NCBI GenBank assembly: GCA_958295985.1 | Contig: OY282432.1 | Span: 3,629,001 to 3,693,000, forward strand | Source of the DNA: an uncultured Candidatus Binatia bacterium | GTDB taxonomy: Bacteria > Desulfobacterota > Binatia > UBA9968 > JAJDTQ01 | DNA length: 64,000 bases | Reading direction: 5' to 3' | Part shown: piece after piece, positions 17,020 to 25,723 of the stretch | Position numbering within the stretch: position 1 is the stretch's first letter | Layout of the letters: every line of letters starts with the position of its first letter | Translations under genes and position numbers: made by a program | The notes under the pieces: model-generated | What the model was told of the DNA's origin: nothing | What the model saw: only the letters and a program-made list of their open reading frames with translations | The model's database searches: none

Positions 17020-17874
17020 ATGAGCCTGACCATCAAGCCCGTCAGCCCCGCCATCGGCGCCGAGATCGAGGGCCTGGACCTTCGTGAGCCGCTGGATGCG
17101 GCCGGCCGCGGAGCAATCCTGGACGCGTTCCACGAATACATTCTCTTGCTGTTCAGGGGACAGGACCTCACCGAGGATCAGCAGACGACGTTCGCCACGA
17201 CCTTCGGCGAACTCGGCAAACGCACGGTGGGAGCCCGTTTCGTCAAGGCCCCGAAGGACGCCTACGCCAGCCCGGTGATGATGGTCACCAACCGCAGCGA
17301 CGAGGGGCCCACGGGCGGCACCGCCTCCTTCGGCGACGGCGACATGTGGTTCCACCACGACACCTGCTTCTACCCGGTGCCCAACATCGTCACCATGCTC
17401 TACGGCATCGAGGTCACCAGCCAGGGGGGATTGACGCGCGTTTCCAACATGTACCGGGCGTACGACAACATCCCCGGCGCGCTGCGCGACCGTCTGGAGG
17501 GGCGGACCGTCCTCCAGGTGTACGACTACAACCGCTACCGCATCGACCCCGGAGTGGACCTGGAGGGCGCCCGCAGCCACTCCCAGCCCATCTTCGTAAC
17601 CCATCCGGTGACGGGCAAGAAGGCCCTCTACGTGAACCGCACCATGACGGCGTGCATCGAAGGCATGGACAAGGCCGAGAGCGACGCGATCCTCGATGAG
17701 TTGTTCGACATCGCCGAGGACGATCGCATCGTCCATGATCACCGGTGGCGCGTCGGCGACCTGCTCATGTGGGACAACCGATGCTCCACGCACGCGCGCA
17801 CGGACTTTCCCGGCGAGGAGAGCCGTGTCCTGAGACGCTGCACCGTGGCCGGGAAGGAACCGGTCCACGCGTGA
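17020..17874 (+). CDS. TauD/TfdA-family dioxygenase
   Basis: The 284-residue protein has the HxD facial-triad motif at H112 and D114 (MWFHHDTCF), distal His H258 (STHARTDF) and R269/R272 for 2-oxoglutarate binding. The family uses Fe(II), O2 and 2-oxoglutarate to hydroxylate and often cleave sulfonates, phenoxyacetates, carnitine-like amines or related compounds in the cytoplasm. The ATG at 17020 follows CAGGAGGTGAATTCC, which decides the start. Its product closely matches that of the next gene, a tandem duplicate 94 bp downstream. Co-transcription with the NicX-like gene (89 bp upstream) is likely. Confidence 0.9.
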   Translation: MSLTIKPVSPAIGAEIEGLDLREPLDAAGRGAILDAFHEYILLLFRGQDLTEDQQTTFATTFGELGKRTVGARFVKAPKDAYASPVMMVTNRSDEGPTGGTASFGDGDMWFHHDTCFYPVPNIVTMLYGIEVTSQGGLTRVSNMYRAYDNIPGALRDRLEGRTVLQVYDYNRYRIDPGVDLEGARSHSQPIFVTHPVTGKKALYVNRTMTACIEGMDKAESDAILDELFDIAEDDRIVHDHRWRVGDLLMWDNRCSTHARTDFPGEESRVLRRCTVAGKEPVHA

Positions 17875-17968
17875 GGGACGGGCATCGGCAAGGGAACATT
17901 TGTAGCAGTGACGGTTGCGTGGCACCGTGGGTTGTCTGTACGCCCATAGCGGGAAGAAGGAGAATGAC

Positions 17969-18826
17969 ATGAGCTTGACGACCAGACCGCTTTCACCGGG
18001 CCTCGGAGTGGAAATTCTGGGGCTGGACGTGAGCGAGCCCCTGGATGACAAGACCCGGAACGAGGTTCTGGCCGAGTTCTACGAGCACCTCGCGCTGCTC
18101 TTCCGCGGCCAGAACATGACCGTCGAGCAGCAGAACCGCTTCACCACCACCTTCGGCGAAATCGGCAAGCGCACGGTGGGGCCGCGGCTTCGAAAATCCG
18201 CGGACGACATCTACACCACCCCGGTGATGGTGGTGAGCAACATCCTGGAGGACGGCAAGCCGCTGAAGGGCGCGTCGGCCAACGGCGACGCGGAGATGGG
18301 CTTCCACCAGGACACGGCGTTTCACGAGGTACCCGACGCCGTCACCATCCTCTACGGCATCGAGGTGTCGGCCCACGGCGGCCATACCATGGTGACCAAC
18401 CAGTACGCCGCCTATGACCATGTCCCCGCGGATCTCAAGCGCAAGCTCGAGGGATGCCGGGTGCTGCAGGTCTACGACTACCAGCGACACCGGGTGGACG
18501 CCGACATCGACCTCAGCGGCGCGCGCTACTACGTGCAGCCCATCTTCATCACCCACCCCGTGACCGGCCGCAAGGCACTGTACGTCAACCGCATGATGTC
18601 CGTCCGCATCGAAGGCATGGAGAGGGCGGAAAGCGACGCCGTCCTCAACCAGCTCTTCGACATCGCCGAAGACCCGGGCTTCACCTATGAGCACACCTGG
18701 GAGGTGGGAGACCTGCTGATGTGGGACAACCTCTGTTCGATCCACGCCCGCACGTTCTATCCCGCCGACGAGCGCCGGCTGCTGCGGCGCACCACCGTGG
18801 CCGGCGCCGGCCGGCTTCACGCGTGA
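17969..18826 (+). CDS. TauD/TfdA-family dioxygenase (tandem paralogue)
   Basis: At 285 residues, it keeps the triad H113, D115 (MGFHQDTAF) and H259 (CSIHARTF) plus R273. It aligns almost end to end with its upstream neighbour: both begin MSLT and share LFRGQ, TFGE-GKRTVG, THPVTG-KALYVNR, GDLLMWDN and RRTTVAG or RRCTVAG. Differences cluster around residues 90-105 and in the loop after the HxD, as expected if the two differ in substrate. AGAAGGAG precedes the ATG. Substrate unknown. Confidence 0.9.
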   Translation: MSLTTRPLSPGLGVEILGLDVSEPLDDKTRNEVLAEFYEHLALLFRGQNMTVEQQNRFTTTFGEIGKRTVGPRLRKSADDIYTTPVMVVSNILEDGKPLKGASANGDAEMGFHQDTAFHEVPDAVTILYGIEVSAHGGHTMVTNQYAAYDHVPADLKRKLEGCRVLQVYDYQRHRVDADIDLSGARYYVQPIFITHPVTGRKALYVNRMMSVRIEGMERAESDAVLNQLFDIAEDPGFTYEHTWEVGDLLMWDNLCSIHARTFYPADERRLLRRTTVAGAGRLHA

Positions 18827-18877
18827 GGGGGACGCTTGACCACCGTCCGGCGTCGTGTCCCCCGCGGGCCGTGGCAC

Positions 18878-18903
18878 GGGCGGGTTTGAAACCCGCCCCT
18901 ACA
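18878..18903. repeat. Dispersed GGGGCGGGTTT-type palindrome, copy 2
   Basis: This is the best-preserved copy: arms GGGCGGGTTT (18878-18887) and AAACCCGCCC (18889-18898), then CTACA. Read on the minus strand, its TAGGGGCGG supplies the TAG stop codon of the VOC gene at 18899. Confidence 0.8.
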
Positions 18904-19291
18904 GTCCTGTCTTGACCTCGATCTGGTTGCCGTCCGGATCGAGGATGTACTGCGAGTCGCTGCGTCCGGTGGCGCCGGTCCGCGGCGTCACTCCGCCTTC
19001 GAGCCTGACCCCCATGGCCTTGACGCGGTCCAGGATCTCCCGGAACTCCGGGTCGGTAAAGGTCAGGCAGAAATGGTCCACGCCGCCGTGCTCCTCCGCG
19101 CTGCGGGCCTGGAACGACGGCTCGTTCAGCAGAAAGATGATGCTCCCGCCCACCTGCATCGCCGCCGCCTCGACGTTGCTGTTGCCAAGCATGCGGCGGT
19201 CCACCATCTCGAAGCCGAAGAGATCGCGGTAGAACCCGATGGAGCGGTCGAGATCGGTGACCTTCACCCCTACGTGGTCGAGTAGCGGCAT
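18899..19291 (-). CDS. VOC-family (glyoxalase/extradiol fold) protein
   Basis: The 130-residue protein shows the paired beta-alpha-beta-beta-beta modules of the vicinal oxygen chelate fold: HVGVKVTDLDRSIGFYRDLFGF at the start and a second module ending DPDGNQIEV. Metal-ligand candidates are H6, E41, H73 and E126 by pattern. Functions in this superfamily range from lactoylglutathione lyase to extradiol dioxygenase and resistance proteins; none can be chosen. The stop codon lies inside a dispersed palindrome. It stands alone on the minus strand, convergent with the TauD-like gene. Confidence 0.82.
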   Translation of the reverse strand: MPLLDHVGVKVTDLDRSIGFYRDLFGFEMVDRRMLGNSNVEAAAMQVGGSIIFLLNEPSFQARSAEEHGGVDHFCLTFTDPEFREILDRVKAMGVRLEGGVTPRTGATGRSDSQYILDPDGNQIEVKTGL

Positions 19292-19425
19292 CGCGCACCT
19301 CCTGGTCAGATAGACCCTCTATACCCTGACGAAGCAGCGAAGGGTATGGGAAGCCGCGGCGGCTTCATGAGCGGCGTGGGATCAGGTACACTCATTCGTT
19401 GCCGGCACGCGTGGGACGAGGTGTC

Positions 19426-19448
19426 GGGACGGGTCTCAAGCCCGCCTG
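19426..19448. repeat. Dispersed GGGGCGGGTTT-type palindrome, copy 3
   Basis: Degenerate copy GGGACGGGTCTCAAGCCCGCC about 35 bp upstream of the glnS start. It opens a misleading in-frame N-terminal extension of glnS. Confidence 0.55.
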
Positions 19449-19482
19449 CGCACCCAGAGCCCGGAAAGACCCAATCAGGCGC

Positions 19483-21831
19483 ATGAACAAGATGGAAAAG
19501 ACCGATGGCACCGGCAGGCGCGAGCCCCCGCTCGACTTCATCCGCACCATCATCCGGGACGACCTGGCCCACGGCAAGCACGCCGGCGGGGTGGTGACGC
19601 GTTTTCCGCCCGAGCCCAACGGCTTTCTCCACATCGGCCATGCCAAGTCCATCTGTCTCAACTTCGGCGTGGCCCGCGAGTTCGGCGGACGCTGCAACCT
19701 GCGTTTCGATGACACCGACCCGGCCAAGGAGGACACCCTCTACGTCGAAGCCATCAAGGACAACATCCGGTGGCTGGGGTTCGACTGGGGCGAGGGGCTT
19801 TACAACGCCTCCGACTACTTCGACGAACTCTACCGCTTCGCCGTTCAGCTCATCGAGCGCGGCCGCGCCTACGTATGCAGCCTGAGCGAGGCAGAGATCC
19901 GCGAAAGCCGCGGCACGGTGACCCAGGCGGGCCGGGAGAGCCCCTACCTCGCCCGCAGCGTGGACGAGAACCTAGCCCTTTTTGCCCGCATGCGGAACGG
20001 GGAATTCGCCGACGGCGCCCACGTGCTGCGCGCCAGGATCGACATGGCGTCCCCGAACATGAAGATGCGCGATCCGGTGATCTACCGCATCCGTCACGTC
20101 ACCCACCACCGCACCGGCGACGCGTGGCCCGTCTATCCCATGTACGACTTCGCCCATCCTCTGTCGGACGCGCTGGAAGGGGTTACCCACTCGCTCTGCA
20201 CCCTGGAGTTCGAGAACAACCGCGAGTTCTACGACTGGATACTCGAACAGGTGGACGTCCCCTCCAACCCGCGGCAGATCGAGTTCGCCCGGCTGAACCT
20301 CGACTACACGGTCATGAGCAAACGGCGGCTCCTGGAGCTGGTGGAGGAAAAACAAGTCGCCGGCTGGGATGATCCGCGCATGCCCACGCTGGCGGGGCTG
20401 AGAAGACGGGGGTACACGCCCGAGGCGATCCGCAACTTCTGTACCAGCGTGGGCATCGCCAAGAGCGACAACACCGTGGAGATGGGCCAGCTCGAGTACT
20501 TCATACGCGACGACCTGAACCGGAAGGCGCCGCGGGTGCTGGCCGTGGAACGCCCGCTCAAGGTGGTCATCACGAACTATCCGGAGGATCGGGTGGAGGA
20601 GCTGGAAGCGCCCTACTATCCCCACGACGTCCCCGGGGAAGGGTCGCGCACCCTCCCCTTCTCCAGGGAGATCTACATCGAACGGGACGACTTTCTGGAG
20701 GAGCCCCCCAAAGGATACCACCGGCTGGCGCCGGGCCGCGAGGTGCGGCTGCGCTACGCCTACGTCGTCAAGTGCGACGAGGTCGTCAAGGACCCGGCCA
20801 GCGGCGCGGTGCGGGAGTTGCGCTGCTCCTACAACCCGGACACGCGCAGCGGTTCCGGTACCGGCGGCAAGAAGGTCCAGGGCACGATTCAGTGGGTTTC
20901 CGCCGCGCATGCCCTCCAGGCCGAACTCCGGCTCTACGACCGGTTGTTCTCGGTGGCGGACCCCCAGGGGGACGCAGGTCGGGATTACCGGGAGCTCATC
21001 AACCCGACGTCCCTGGAAACGGTAAAGGGCCATGTGGAACCGAGTCTCGAAACAGCGCGCCCGGGCGACCGGTTCCAGTTCGAGCGGCTGGGATACTTTT
21101 GCGTGGACCCGGACTCGACCGGGGAGGGTCTCGTATTCAACCGCATCGTGACGCTCCGGGACTCGTGGCTCAAGATCGTGCAGCGGGGCAATGGCGGCGG
21201 CAAGCGCAGGCGTTCACGAAAGCCGCCCGTCGCTTCGACGGCCGCTGCCAAGGCTCCGGGGGAAAGAAAGATTCCATCCCACGCGGACCTGACGCCGGCC
21301 CAACGATCCAGGACGGAGCACTACCGCGATCGCCTCGGGCTGGCGTCGGACGACGCGTTCCTGCTGGCCTCCGACGATAGTTTGGCCGGTTTCTTCGAGG
21401 ATGCGGTCCGTTGCCACGACAACCCCAGGGCCGCGGCCAACTGGGTCGTCAATGAGTTGCGGCCGGTCCTGAAGGACAGGCCTCTGGAGTCGTTGCCGTT
21501 GACCCCCGCGGCGCTGGCGGAACTGGTAGCGCTCATCGACGGCGAGACCGTTTCCGGCCAGGCCGCCAGGCAGGTCTTCGCCGCCATGCTGGAGGACGGA
21601 GGGAGTCCGGCGGACCTCGTCGAGAGGCTGGGGCTCCGGCAGGTTGCCGACCCGCGCCAACTCGAGCCCGTCGTCGACGCCGTCATCGCCGCCAATCCGG
21701 AGAACGTCGCCCGTTACCGGCAGGGCAAGACCAATCTGCTGGGGTTCTTCGTGGGCCAGGTCATGAAATCCACCAACGGCAAGGCCGACCCCCGCCTCGT
21801 CAACGAGCTGCTGCGTTCGAAGCTCGCCTGA
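19483..21831 (+). CDS. glnS: Glutamine--tRNA ligase with C-terminal YqeY-like domain
   Basis: The 782-residue protein charges tRNA-Gln with glutamine in the cytoplasm. The catalytic domain has [15 protein letters not shown] (HIGH at 50-53) and the KMSKS-like VMSKRRL, followed by two beta-barrel anticodon-binding domains ending near residue 565. A basic, proline- and alanine-rich linker (566-593) leads to a C-terminal domain (594-782) with the YqeY/GatB-tail pattern ([41 protein letters not shown]). Bacterial GlnRS is usually about 550 residues; this appended domain is known from Deinococcus and some other lineages and helps tRNA binding. ATG 19483 is chosen; ATG 19492 is possible. Upstream residues come from a repeat. 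Confidence 0.96.
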   Translation: MNKMEKTDGTGRREPPLDFIRTIIRDDLAHGKHAGGVVTRFPPEPNGFLHIGHAKSICLNFGVAREFGGRCNLRFDDTDPAKEDTLYVEAIKDNIRWLGFDWGEGLYNASDYFDELYRFAVQLIERGRAYVCSLSEAEIRESRGTVTQAGRESPYLARSVDENLALFARMRNGEFADGAHVLRARIDMASPNMKMRDPVIYRIRHVTHHRTGDAWPVYPMYDFAHPLSDALEGVTHSLCTLEFENNREFYDWILEQVDVPSNPRQIEFARLNLDYTVMSKRRLLELVEEKQVAGWDDPRMPTLAGLRRRGYTPEAIRNFCTSVGIAKSDNTVEMGQLEYFIRDDLNRKAPRVLAVERPLKVVITNYPEDRVEELEAPYYPHDVPGEGSRTLPFSREIYIERDDFLEEPPKGYHRLAPGREVRLRYAYVVKCDEVVKDPASGAVRELRCSYNPDTRSGSGTGGKKVQGTIQWVSAAHALQAELRLYDRLFSVADPQGDAGRDYRELINPTSLETVKGHVEPSLETARPGDRFQFERLGYFCVDPDSTGEGLVFNRIVTLRDSWLKIVQRGNGGGKRRRSRKPPVASTAAAKAPGERKIPSHADLTPAQRSRTEHYRDRLGLASDDAFLLASDDSLAGFFEDAVRCHDNPRAAANWVVNELRPVLKDRPLESLPLTPAALAELVALIDGETVSGQAARQVFAAMLEDGGSPADLVERLGLRQVADPRQLEPVVDAVIAANPENVARYRQGKTNLLGFFVGQVMKSTNGKADPRLVNELLRSKLA

Positions 21832-21897
21832 CGGCCCGGACAAGGCCGCGGAAGACCCCCTTCGCCTGCCGCAGTGCGCGAACGTCCCTGCGCACCC

Positions 21898-22440
21898 TCA
21901 CCCACTCTTCCCCAAGGTCACCAGCAGGCTTGCCAGATCGTCGGCATGCTCTTCTTCCATCTTGAGGATGTCTTCGATGATCCCGCGGGTCGTGGGGTCG
22001 TCGCTGGAAAGCCAGCGGATGATCTCGGAATAGGTCTCGATGGCCACACGCTCGGCCACCAGGTCTTCCCTGATCATCTCTTCCAGGGTCTCGCCTTCCC
22101 GGTATTCGGCGTGGGACCGGGTCGCCAGGCCCTCGGGACTGAAGTTGGGCGAGCCGCCGAGCTGGGTGATGCGTTGGGCCACCCAGTCCGCATGCATCTG
22201 CTCTTCGTTGGCATGCTGCAGGAACTCGCCCGCCACCGGCCCTGCGTTGATCCCGCTGGCCATGAAGTAGTGGTTCTTGTAACGCAGGATGCACACGATC
22301 TCGGTTGCCAGCACCTCGTTCAGCACCGACAACACCTGGTCACGGTCGGCGAGATAGGCGCCGGTGACGGCCCCCTGCTCCATCTTCTCACGAGCCCGCT
22401 TCTGGATCGCCTGAAGGTCCGTCTTGAAAGGTTCTTTCAT
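21898..22440 (-). CDS. Ferritin-like di-iron protein (bacterioferritin/Dps-like)
   Basis: The 180-residue four-helix-bundle protein has a full ferritin-type ligand set: E47, E80 and H83 (EEQMHAD), E130 and E162 with H165 (EEEHADD). It should oxidise and store iron or protect against peroxide in the cytoplasm. Its size suits bacterioferritin or the related DPS-like group. A haem-binding methionine cannot be confirmed by eye. The ATG at 22440 is preceded by a GAGG ribosome site. It follows the VUT-type transporter gene by 54 bp on the same strand. Confidence 0.87.
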   Translation of the reverse strand: MKEPFKTDLQAIQKRAREKMEQGAVTGAYLADRDQVLSVLNEVLATEIVCILRYKNHYFMASGINAGPVAGEFLQHANEEQMHADWVAQRITQLGGSPNFSPEGLATRSHAEYREGETLEEMIREDLVAERVAIETYSEIIRWLSSDDPTTRGIIEDILKMEEEHADDLASLLVTLGKSG

Positions 22441-22494
22441 GGTTTCATCCTCGTCTCGAAGTGGTTTTACTTTTCTCAAGCATATCCATGTTTC

Positions 22495-23061
22495 TCAAGC
22501 AGCCGTCAACCCGAGACGCTCATCACGCCGGCGCAGCAGCACGATGAAAGGCAAGGTGAGCACCACCATCCCGGCCTTCCCGATCACCTGTCCCGGCAGG
22601 AACTCGAGGCTCCCGAACGCCAGGTACAGGAACAGGATGCTGTCGACGACCAGACCGACGACGCTGCTGGCGAAGACCGCGAGCAGCAACCGGCGGCGTT
22701 GCAACGGCGTATAGACGGCGAGGTCGGCGGTTTCCGAGAACAGAAAGGCCATGCCGGAGGCCAGCACCAGAGCCGGCGGGGCGAAAAACGCGGAGAGGCC
22801 GGCGCCCAGGGCGACGGCCACCGCCGCCCACCTGACGCCGACCCGACGCTGTACGAGGTCGCGGAGAACGAACGCCAGCCCGATCATCACGACGCCGCTC
22901 GGCGCCATGACCCCCGGCGCAACGGGGATCAGGCACGGCGAATCCGGCGGACACACCGTCCCCACGTTGCCGATGAACCAGTTGGCCGCCGGGATGCACA
23001 ACCCGAACCCGACCAGAAAGATGATCCCTTCCCTGCGCCTTCGACGTTCGTTTTCGGACAC
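22495..23061 (-). CDS. VUT-family (queuosine-precursor-type) transporter
   Basis: The 188-residue membrane protein has about six hydrophobic segments and the vitamin-uptake-transporter family block ASGMAFLFSETADLAVYTPL with a later VVGLVVDSILF. Family members such as YhhQ import queuine or preQ0-type precursors for tRNA modification. Start choice: the GTG at 23061 lies 7 bp after GGAGGT, which beats an upstream ATG at 23100 without a ribosome site. It is adjacent to the ferritin-like gene, and no queuosine synthesis gene is nearby, so substrate remains inferred from the family. Confidence 0.8.
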   Translation of the reverse strand: MSENERRRRREGIIFLVGFGLCIPAANWFIGNVGTVCPPDSPCLIPVAPGVMAPSGVVMIGLAFVLRDLVQRRVGVRWAAVAVALGAGLSAFFAPPALVLASGMAFLFSETADLAVYTPLQRRRLLLAVFASSVVGLVVDSILFLYLAFGSLEFLPGQVIGKAGMVVLTLPFIVLLRRRDERLGLTAA

Positions 23062-23173
23062 GGTCCCGACCTCCAAGCGTGAACCTTCTACCGAGTTCAT
23101 CCCGCAGGATGCAAGGCCGCGGCATCCCCACACCGGCGGAGCCGGTGTCCCGTTCGTCTCGGGTCACTCCCGG

Positions 23174-24883
23174 TCACCCCTGCCACATGACCGCGCGCCG
23201 CCCGAGGGCGAAATAGAGAATGATCAAAGGAACCACGAGCAGCAGCGCGACGAGTGAGACGGCCGCGGCCTGGTTCAACTCCCCGTCCCCCCAGACCGCC
23301 CAGATGTACACCGGCAGGGTGGTGGTGTTGCGGGTCACCAGCAGCGCCGCCATGGTCAGCTCGCTGTAGGCGAGGAGGGCCATCCAGAGCCAGGCGTAGA
23401 GCAGGGTCGGTGCCAGGAGCGGTCGCAGGATGCGCCAGAAGACGGTCATGGGTTCAAGCCCGGAAACATGGCCGGCCTCGTCGAGCTCCTTGTGGATCTG
23501 CAACAGGGACGAGTTGTACATCCTGGTGGCAAAGGGAATCCGGGCGACGACGTTCACCAGGATGATGATGAAGATGGTCCCGTAGAAGGGGGCGTAGGTG
23601 GGCAGCCAGAACAGGGCGATGAACAGCGCACCCACGGCGAAGATCATGTTCGGTATGACGTGCGGCAGGAAGGACACGACGTCGAACAGCCCGGAGAGAC
23701 GGCTTTTCGACTTGATGATGTTCCAGGAAAGCGCCACACCCACCACCATGGCCAGGGTCGGCACCGCCAGCGTCAGGACCGCGGAGTTCCCGAACGCGAA
23801 CCAGAACGTGTCCCACGGGATGCTCTCGAAGTTGGACAGCGTCACCCTTTGAAACGCCGGCCAGGACGGCGCCATGAGGAACGGGATGAGCGACGCCCAG
23901 ACCAACATCAACAGCGGCAGCAGCAGGTTGAGCGTCATCACCAACCCGATGAACAACCATCCGGCGATCCACCACCGCCGCAGCTCGATGAGCCGCGGGC
24001 GGTAGGCCTTGCCCGAGATCACCTGGTAGCGTTCACCGTGGCGGATGGTCCGCAGGTACCCCCAGCTTATGAAAAGCGCCAGGGCCATCATGAAGACGCT
24101 GATGGCGCCGACGATGCCGTAGTCCGGCGGCGCGTCGAGTGGCTGGGCGCGAACATAGAGAAACGTGCTCAGGGTGTAGGTGCGGTTGCTCATGCCGAGG
24201 AACGCCGGGACGTCGAAGGTCGTCATTCCCAACGCCATCACGTAGAGGCCCGCCGCCAGGATGCTCGGCCACATCAGCGGCAGGGTCACGCACCAAAGCC
24301 GGTCCAGGAACCGGGCGCCGTGAACCTGGGCACTCTCCTCGAGGGAGGGGTCCATGTTGCGGAAGGCCGGTGCGATCATGATGAAGGCAAGCCCCACGAA
24401 GTTGAGACCCTGGACGAAGCCCATCCCCGGCACGGCGCCGATGTTGAAGGGCGCCGCGTCGAGGGACAGGAGTCCCATCAGCCACTGGTTTACGACGCCG
24501 ATGCGGGGGTGGAGGAGGAACTGCCAGCCCATGGCCGGGAAAAAAGCCGGGACCGCGAGGGTCATGGTGAGCAGCGGAACCACCCAGCCGCGCCCCGGCA
24601 GGTCGGTACGCTCCACCAGAAACGCGATGGGAACTGCCAACGCAAGGGAGGTGACCACGACGACGAGCGTGAACCAGAACGTGTTGACCGCCGCCTGGAA
24701 GGCCGAGTCGTCGCGAAAAATCTCGTGGAAGTTATCGAGGGTCCAGACGCCGCCGGCGATTCGTCCTTCCTCGAGGAACGCCACCTGAGCCACCACCAGC
24801 AGCAGCAGGGCAATGACGACGAGTGCCGCCAGGCTCACCGAGACGAAGGGCAGCGTGCCCATCCACAGTCGCCGCCACCTCAC
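23174..24883 (-). CDS. ABC transporter permease, fused double-domain (iron/thiamine type)
   Basis: The 569-residue inner-membrane protein contains two fused permease domains, each with about six transmembrane segments. The C-terminal half shows a clear EAA loop (ELDEAGHVSGLEP), the ATPase contact. This fused form is typical of the SfuB/FbpB/ThiP group that works with a periplasmic receptor like the one at 29744-30877. The GTG start follows GGGGAGG by 7 bp. It ends the minus-strand operon SBP-hyuA-hyuB-zinc-ribbon fusion-permease. No ATP-binding subunit is encoded in this operon or elsewhere in the window, so a shared or distant ATPase is needed. The cargo is probably the substrate of the HyuAB enzyme rather than iron. 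Confidence 0.9.
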   Translation of the reverse strand: MRWRRLWMGTLPFVSVSLAALVVIALLLLVVAQVAFLEEGRIAGGVWTLDNFHEIFRDDSAFQAAVNTFWFTLVVVVTSLALAVPIAFLVERTDLPGRGWVVPLLTMTLAVPAFFPAMGWQFLLHPRIGVVNQWLMGLLSLDAAPFNIGAVPGMGFVQGLNFVGLAFIMIAPAFRNMDPSLEESAQVHGARFLDRLWCVTLPLMWPSILAAGLYVMALGMTTFDVPAFLGMSNRTYTLSTFLYVRAQPLDAPPDYGIVGAISVFMMALALFISWGYLRTIRHGERYQVISGKAYRPRLIELRRWWIAGWLFIGLVMTLNLLLPLLMLVWASLIPFLMAPSWPAFQRVTLSNFESIPWDTFWFAFGNSAVLTLAVPTLAMVVGVALSWNIIKSKSRLSGLFDVVSFLPHVIPNMIFAVGALFIALFWLPTYAPFYGTIFIIILVNVVARIPFATRMYNSSLLQIHKELDEAGHVSGLEPMTVFWRILRPLLAPTLLYAWLWMALLAYSELTMAALLVTRNTTTLPVYIWAVWGDGELNQAAAVSLVALLLVVPLIILYFALGRRAVMWQG

Positions 24884-24913
24884 CCGGCGCCCTCCCCACC
24901 CTCGGCCACGGGT

Positions 24914-25723
24914 CTAACCGAAGTCGATGGCGGCGAGCCTGGAGAAGCGGAACCTGCCGGCCACCCGGGGCAGGACCGTGAACTGGTGCAGCGTGTATTC
25001 CATCTCATAATCGGAATGGGCGTAGATCCCGTCGAGGGGTACGACCACCGTGTAGCCGTACGTTCGCGCCGCGGTGGTGGCGGTGTAGAGCAACGCAAAG
25101 TTCGCCGCGCCGCCCAGGAACACCAGTGTCCTTGTCCCCCGACCTTCCAGCCATTCCCGCAGTTCCCCACCGAGGAACTTGTCGTAGCCGTTGGGATAGA
25201 GGATCGGTTCCTCGTCTCGCCGGGCCAAGGCGCCGGCAACCGCGCCGGCCGGCGTGTCCTTCTCCCAAACCACCACGGTGAAGATCACCGGCGCCGATGC
25301 CGTCCGGGCCTTGTCGAGGAACACCCCGGCCGGCCGGATCAGCGGTTGAGCCGGCTGGGACGGGTCCTCGGCCTTGGTGTTGAGGTCGAGCACGACCACC
25401 GCAACGCTCGCCGGGTCCAGGACAAGCGGTTCCGGCGCCACGCGGTTCGGAGCGGCGCGCGGTGCCGGGCGCTGCTCGTTCACGATCACCGTGGCATCCA
25501 GCGACACGCCGCAGCCGGGGCAGTAGCGCTCCTCCAGCAGGGCGCGGCCCTCCATGATCTCGTGGAACGGCCCCATGCGTCCGGGTGGCAGCAGCCGGGT
25601 CACGCAGGCTTCACGCCAGTCCTCGCCGGCGCCGCAGAGCCGGTGGCCGCAGACGGCGCACTGGACCCATTCGGCGCCCCGTTCCTCCACGACCTCGAGA
25701 TTTTCCCGGAGCGGCCGGCTCAC
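24914..25723 (-). CDS. Zinc-ribbon (carboxylase gamma-like) and isochorismatase-like fusion
   Basis: This 269-residue protein joins two parts. Residues 1-80 hold a zinc-ribbon pattern, C22-x2-C25 and C68-x2-C71 (QCAVCGH, YCPGCG), resembling the small gamma-type subunit of acetone or acetophenone carboxylases. Residues 100-269 look like an isochorismatase or cysteine-hydrolase domain: D113 (VVLDLN) and K182 (YDKFLGG) fit two of the catalytic triad, but the nucleophile position in LGGAANFALL is A210, not Cys. The hydrolase is therefore probably inactive or binds ligand only. The GTG start overlaps the hyuB stop (GTGA), so it is translated with HyuA/HyuB. A structural or substrate-binding subunit of the HyuAB complex is the main inference. 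Confidence 0.7.
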   Translation of the reverse strand: MSRPLRENLEVVEERGAEWVQCAVCGHRLCGAGEDWREACVTRLLPPGRMGPFHEIMEGRALLEERYCPGCGVSLDATVIVNEQRPAPRAAPNRVAPEPLVLDPASVAVVVLDLNTKAEDPSQPAQPLIRPAGVFLDKARTASAPVIFTVVVWEKDTPAGAVAGALARRDEEPILYPNGYDKFLGGELREWLEGRGTRTLVFLGGAANFALLYTATTAARTYGYTVVVPLDGIYAHSDYEMEYTLHQFTVLPRVAGRFRFSRLAAIDFG

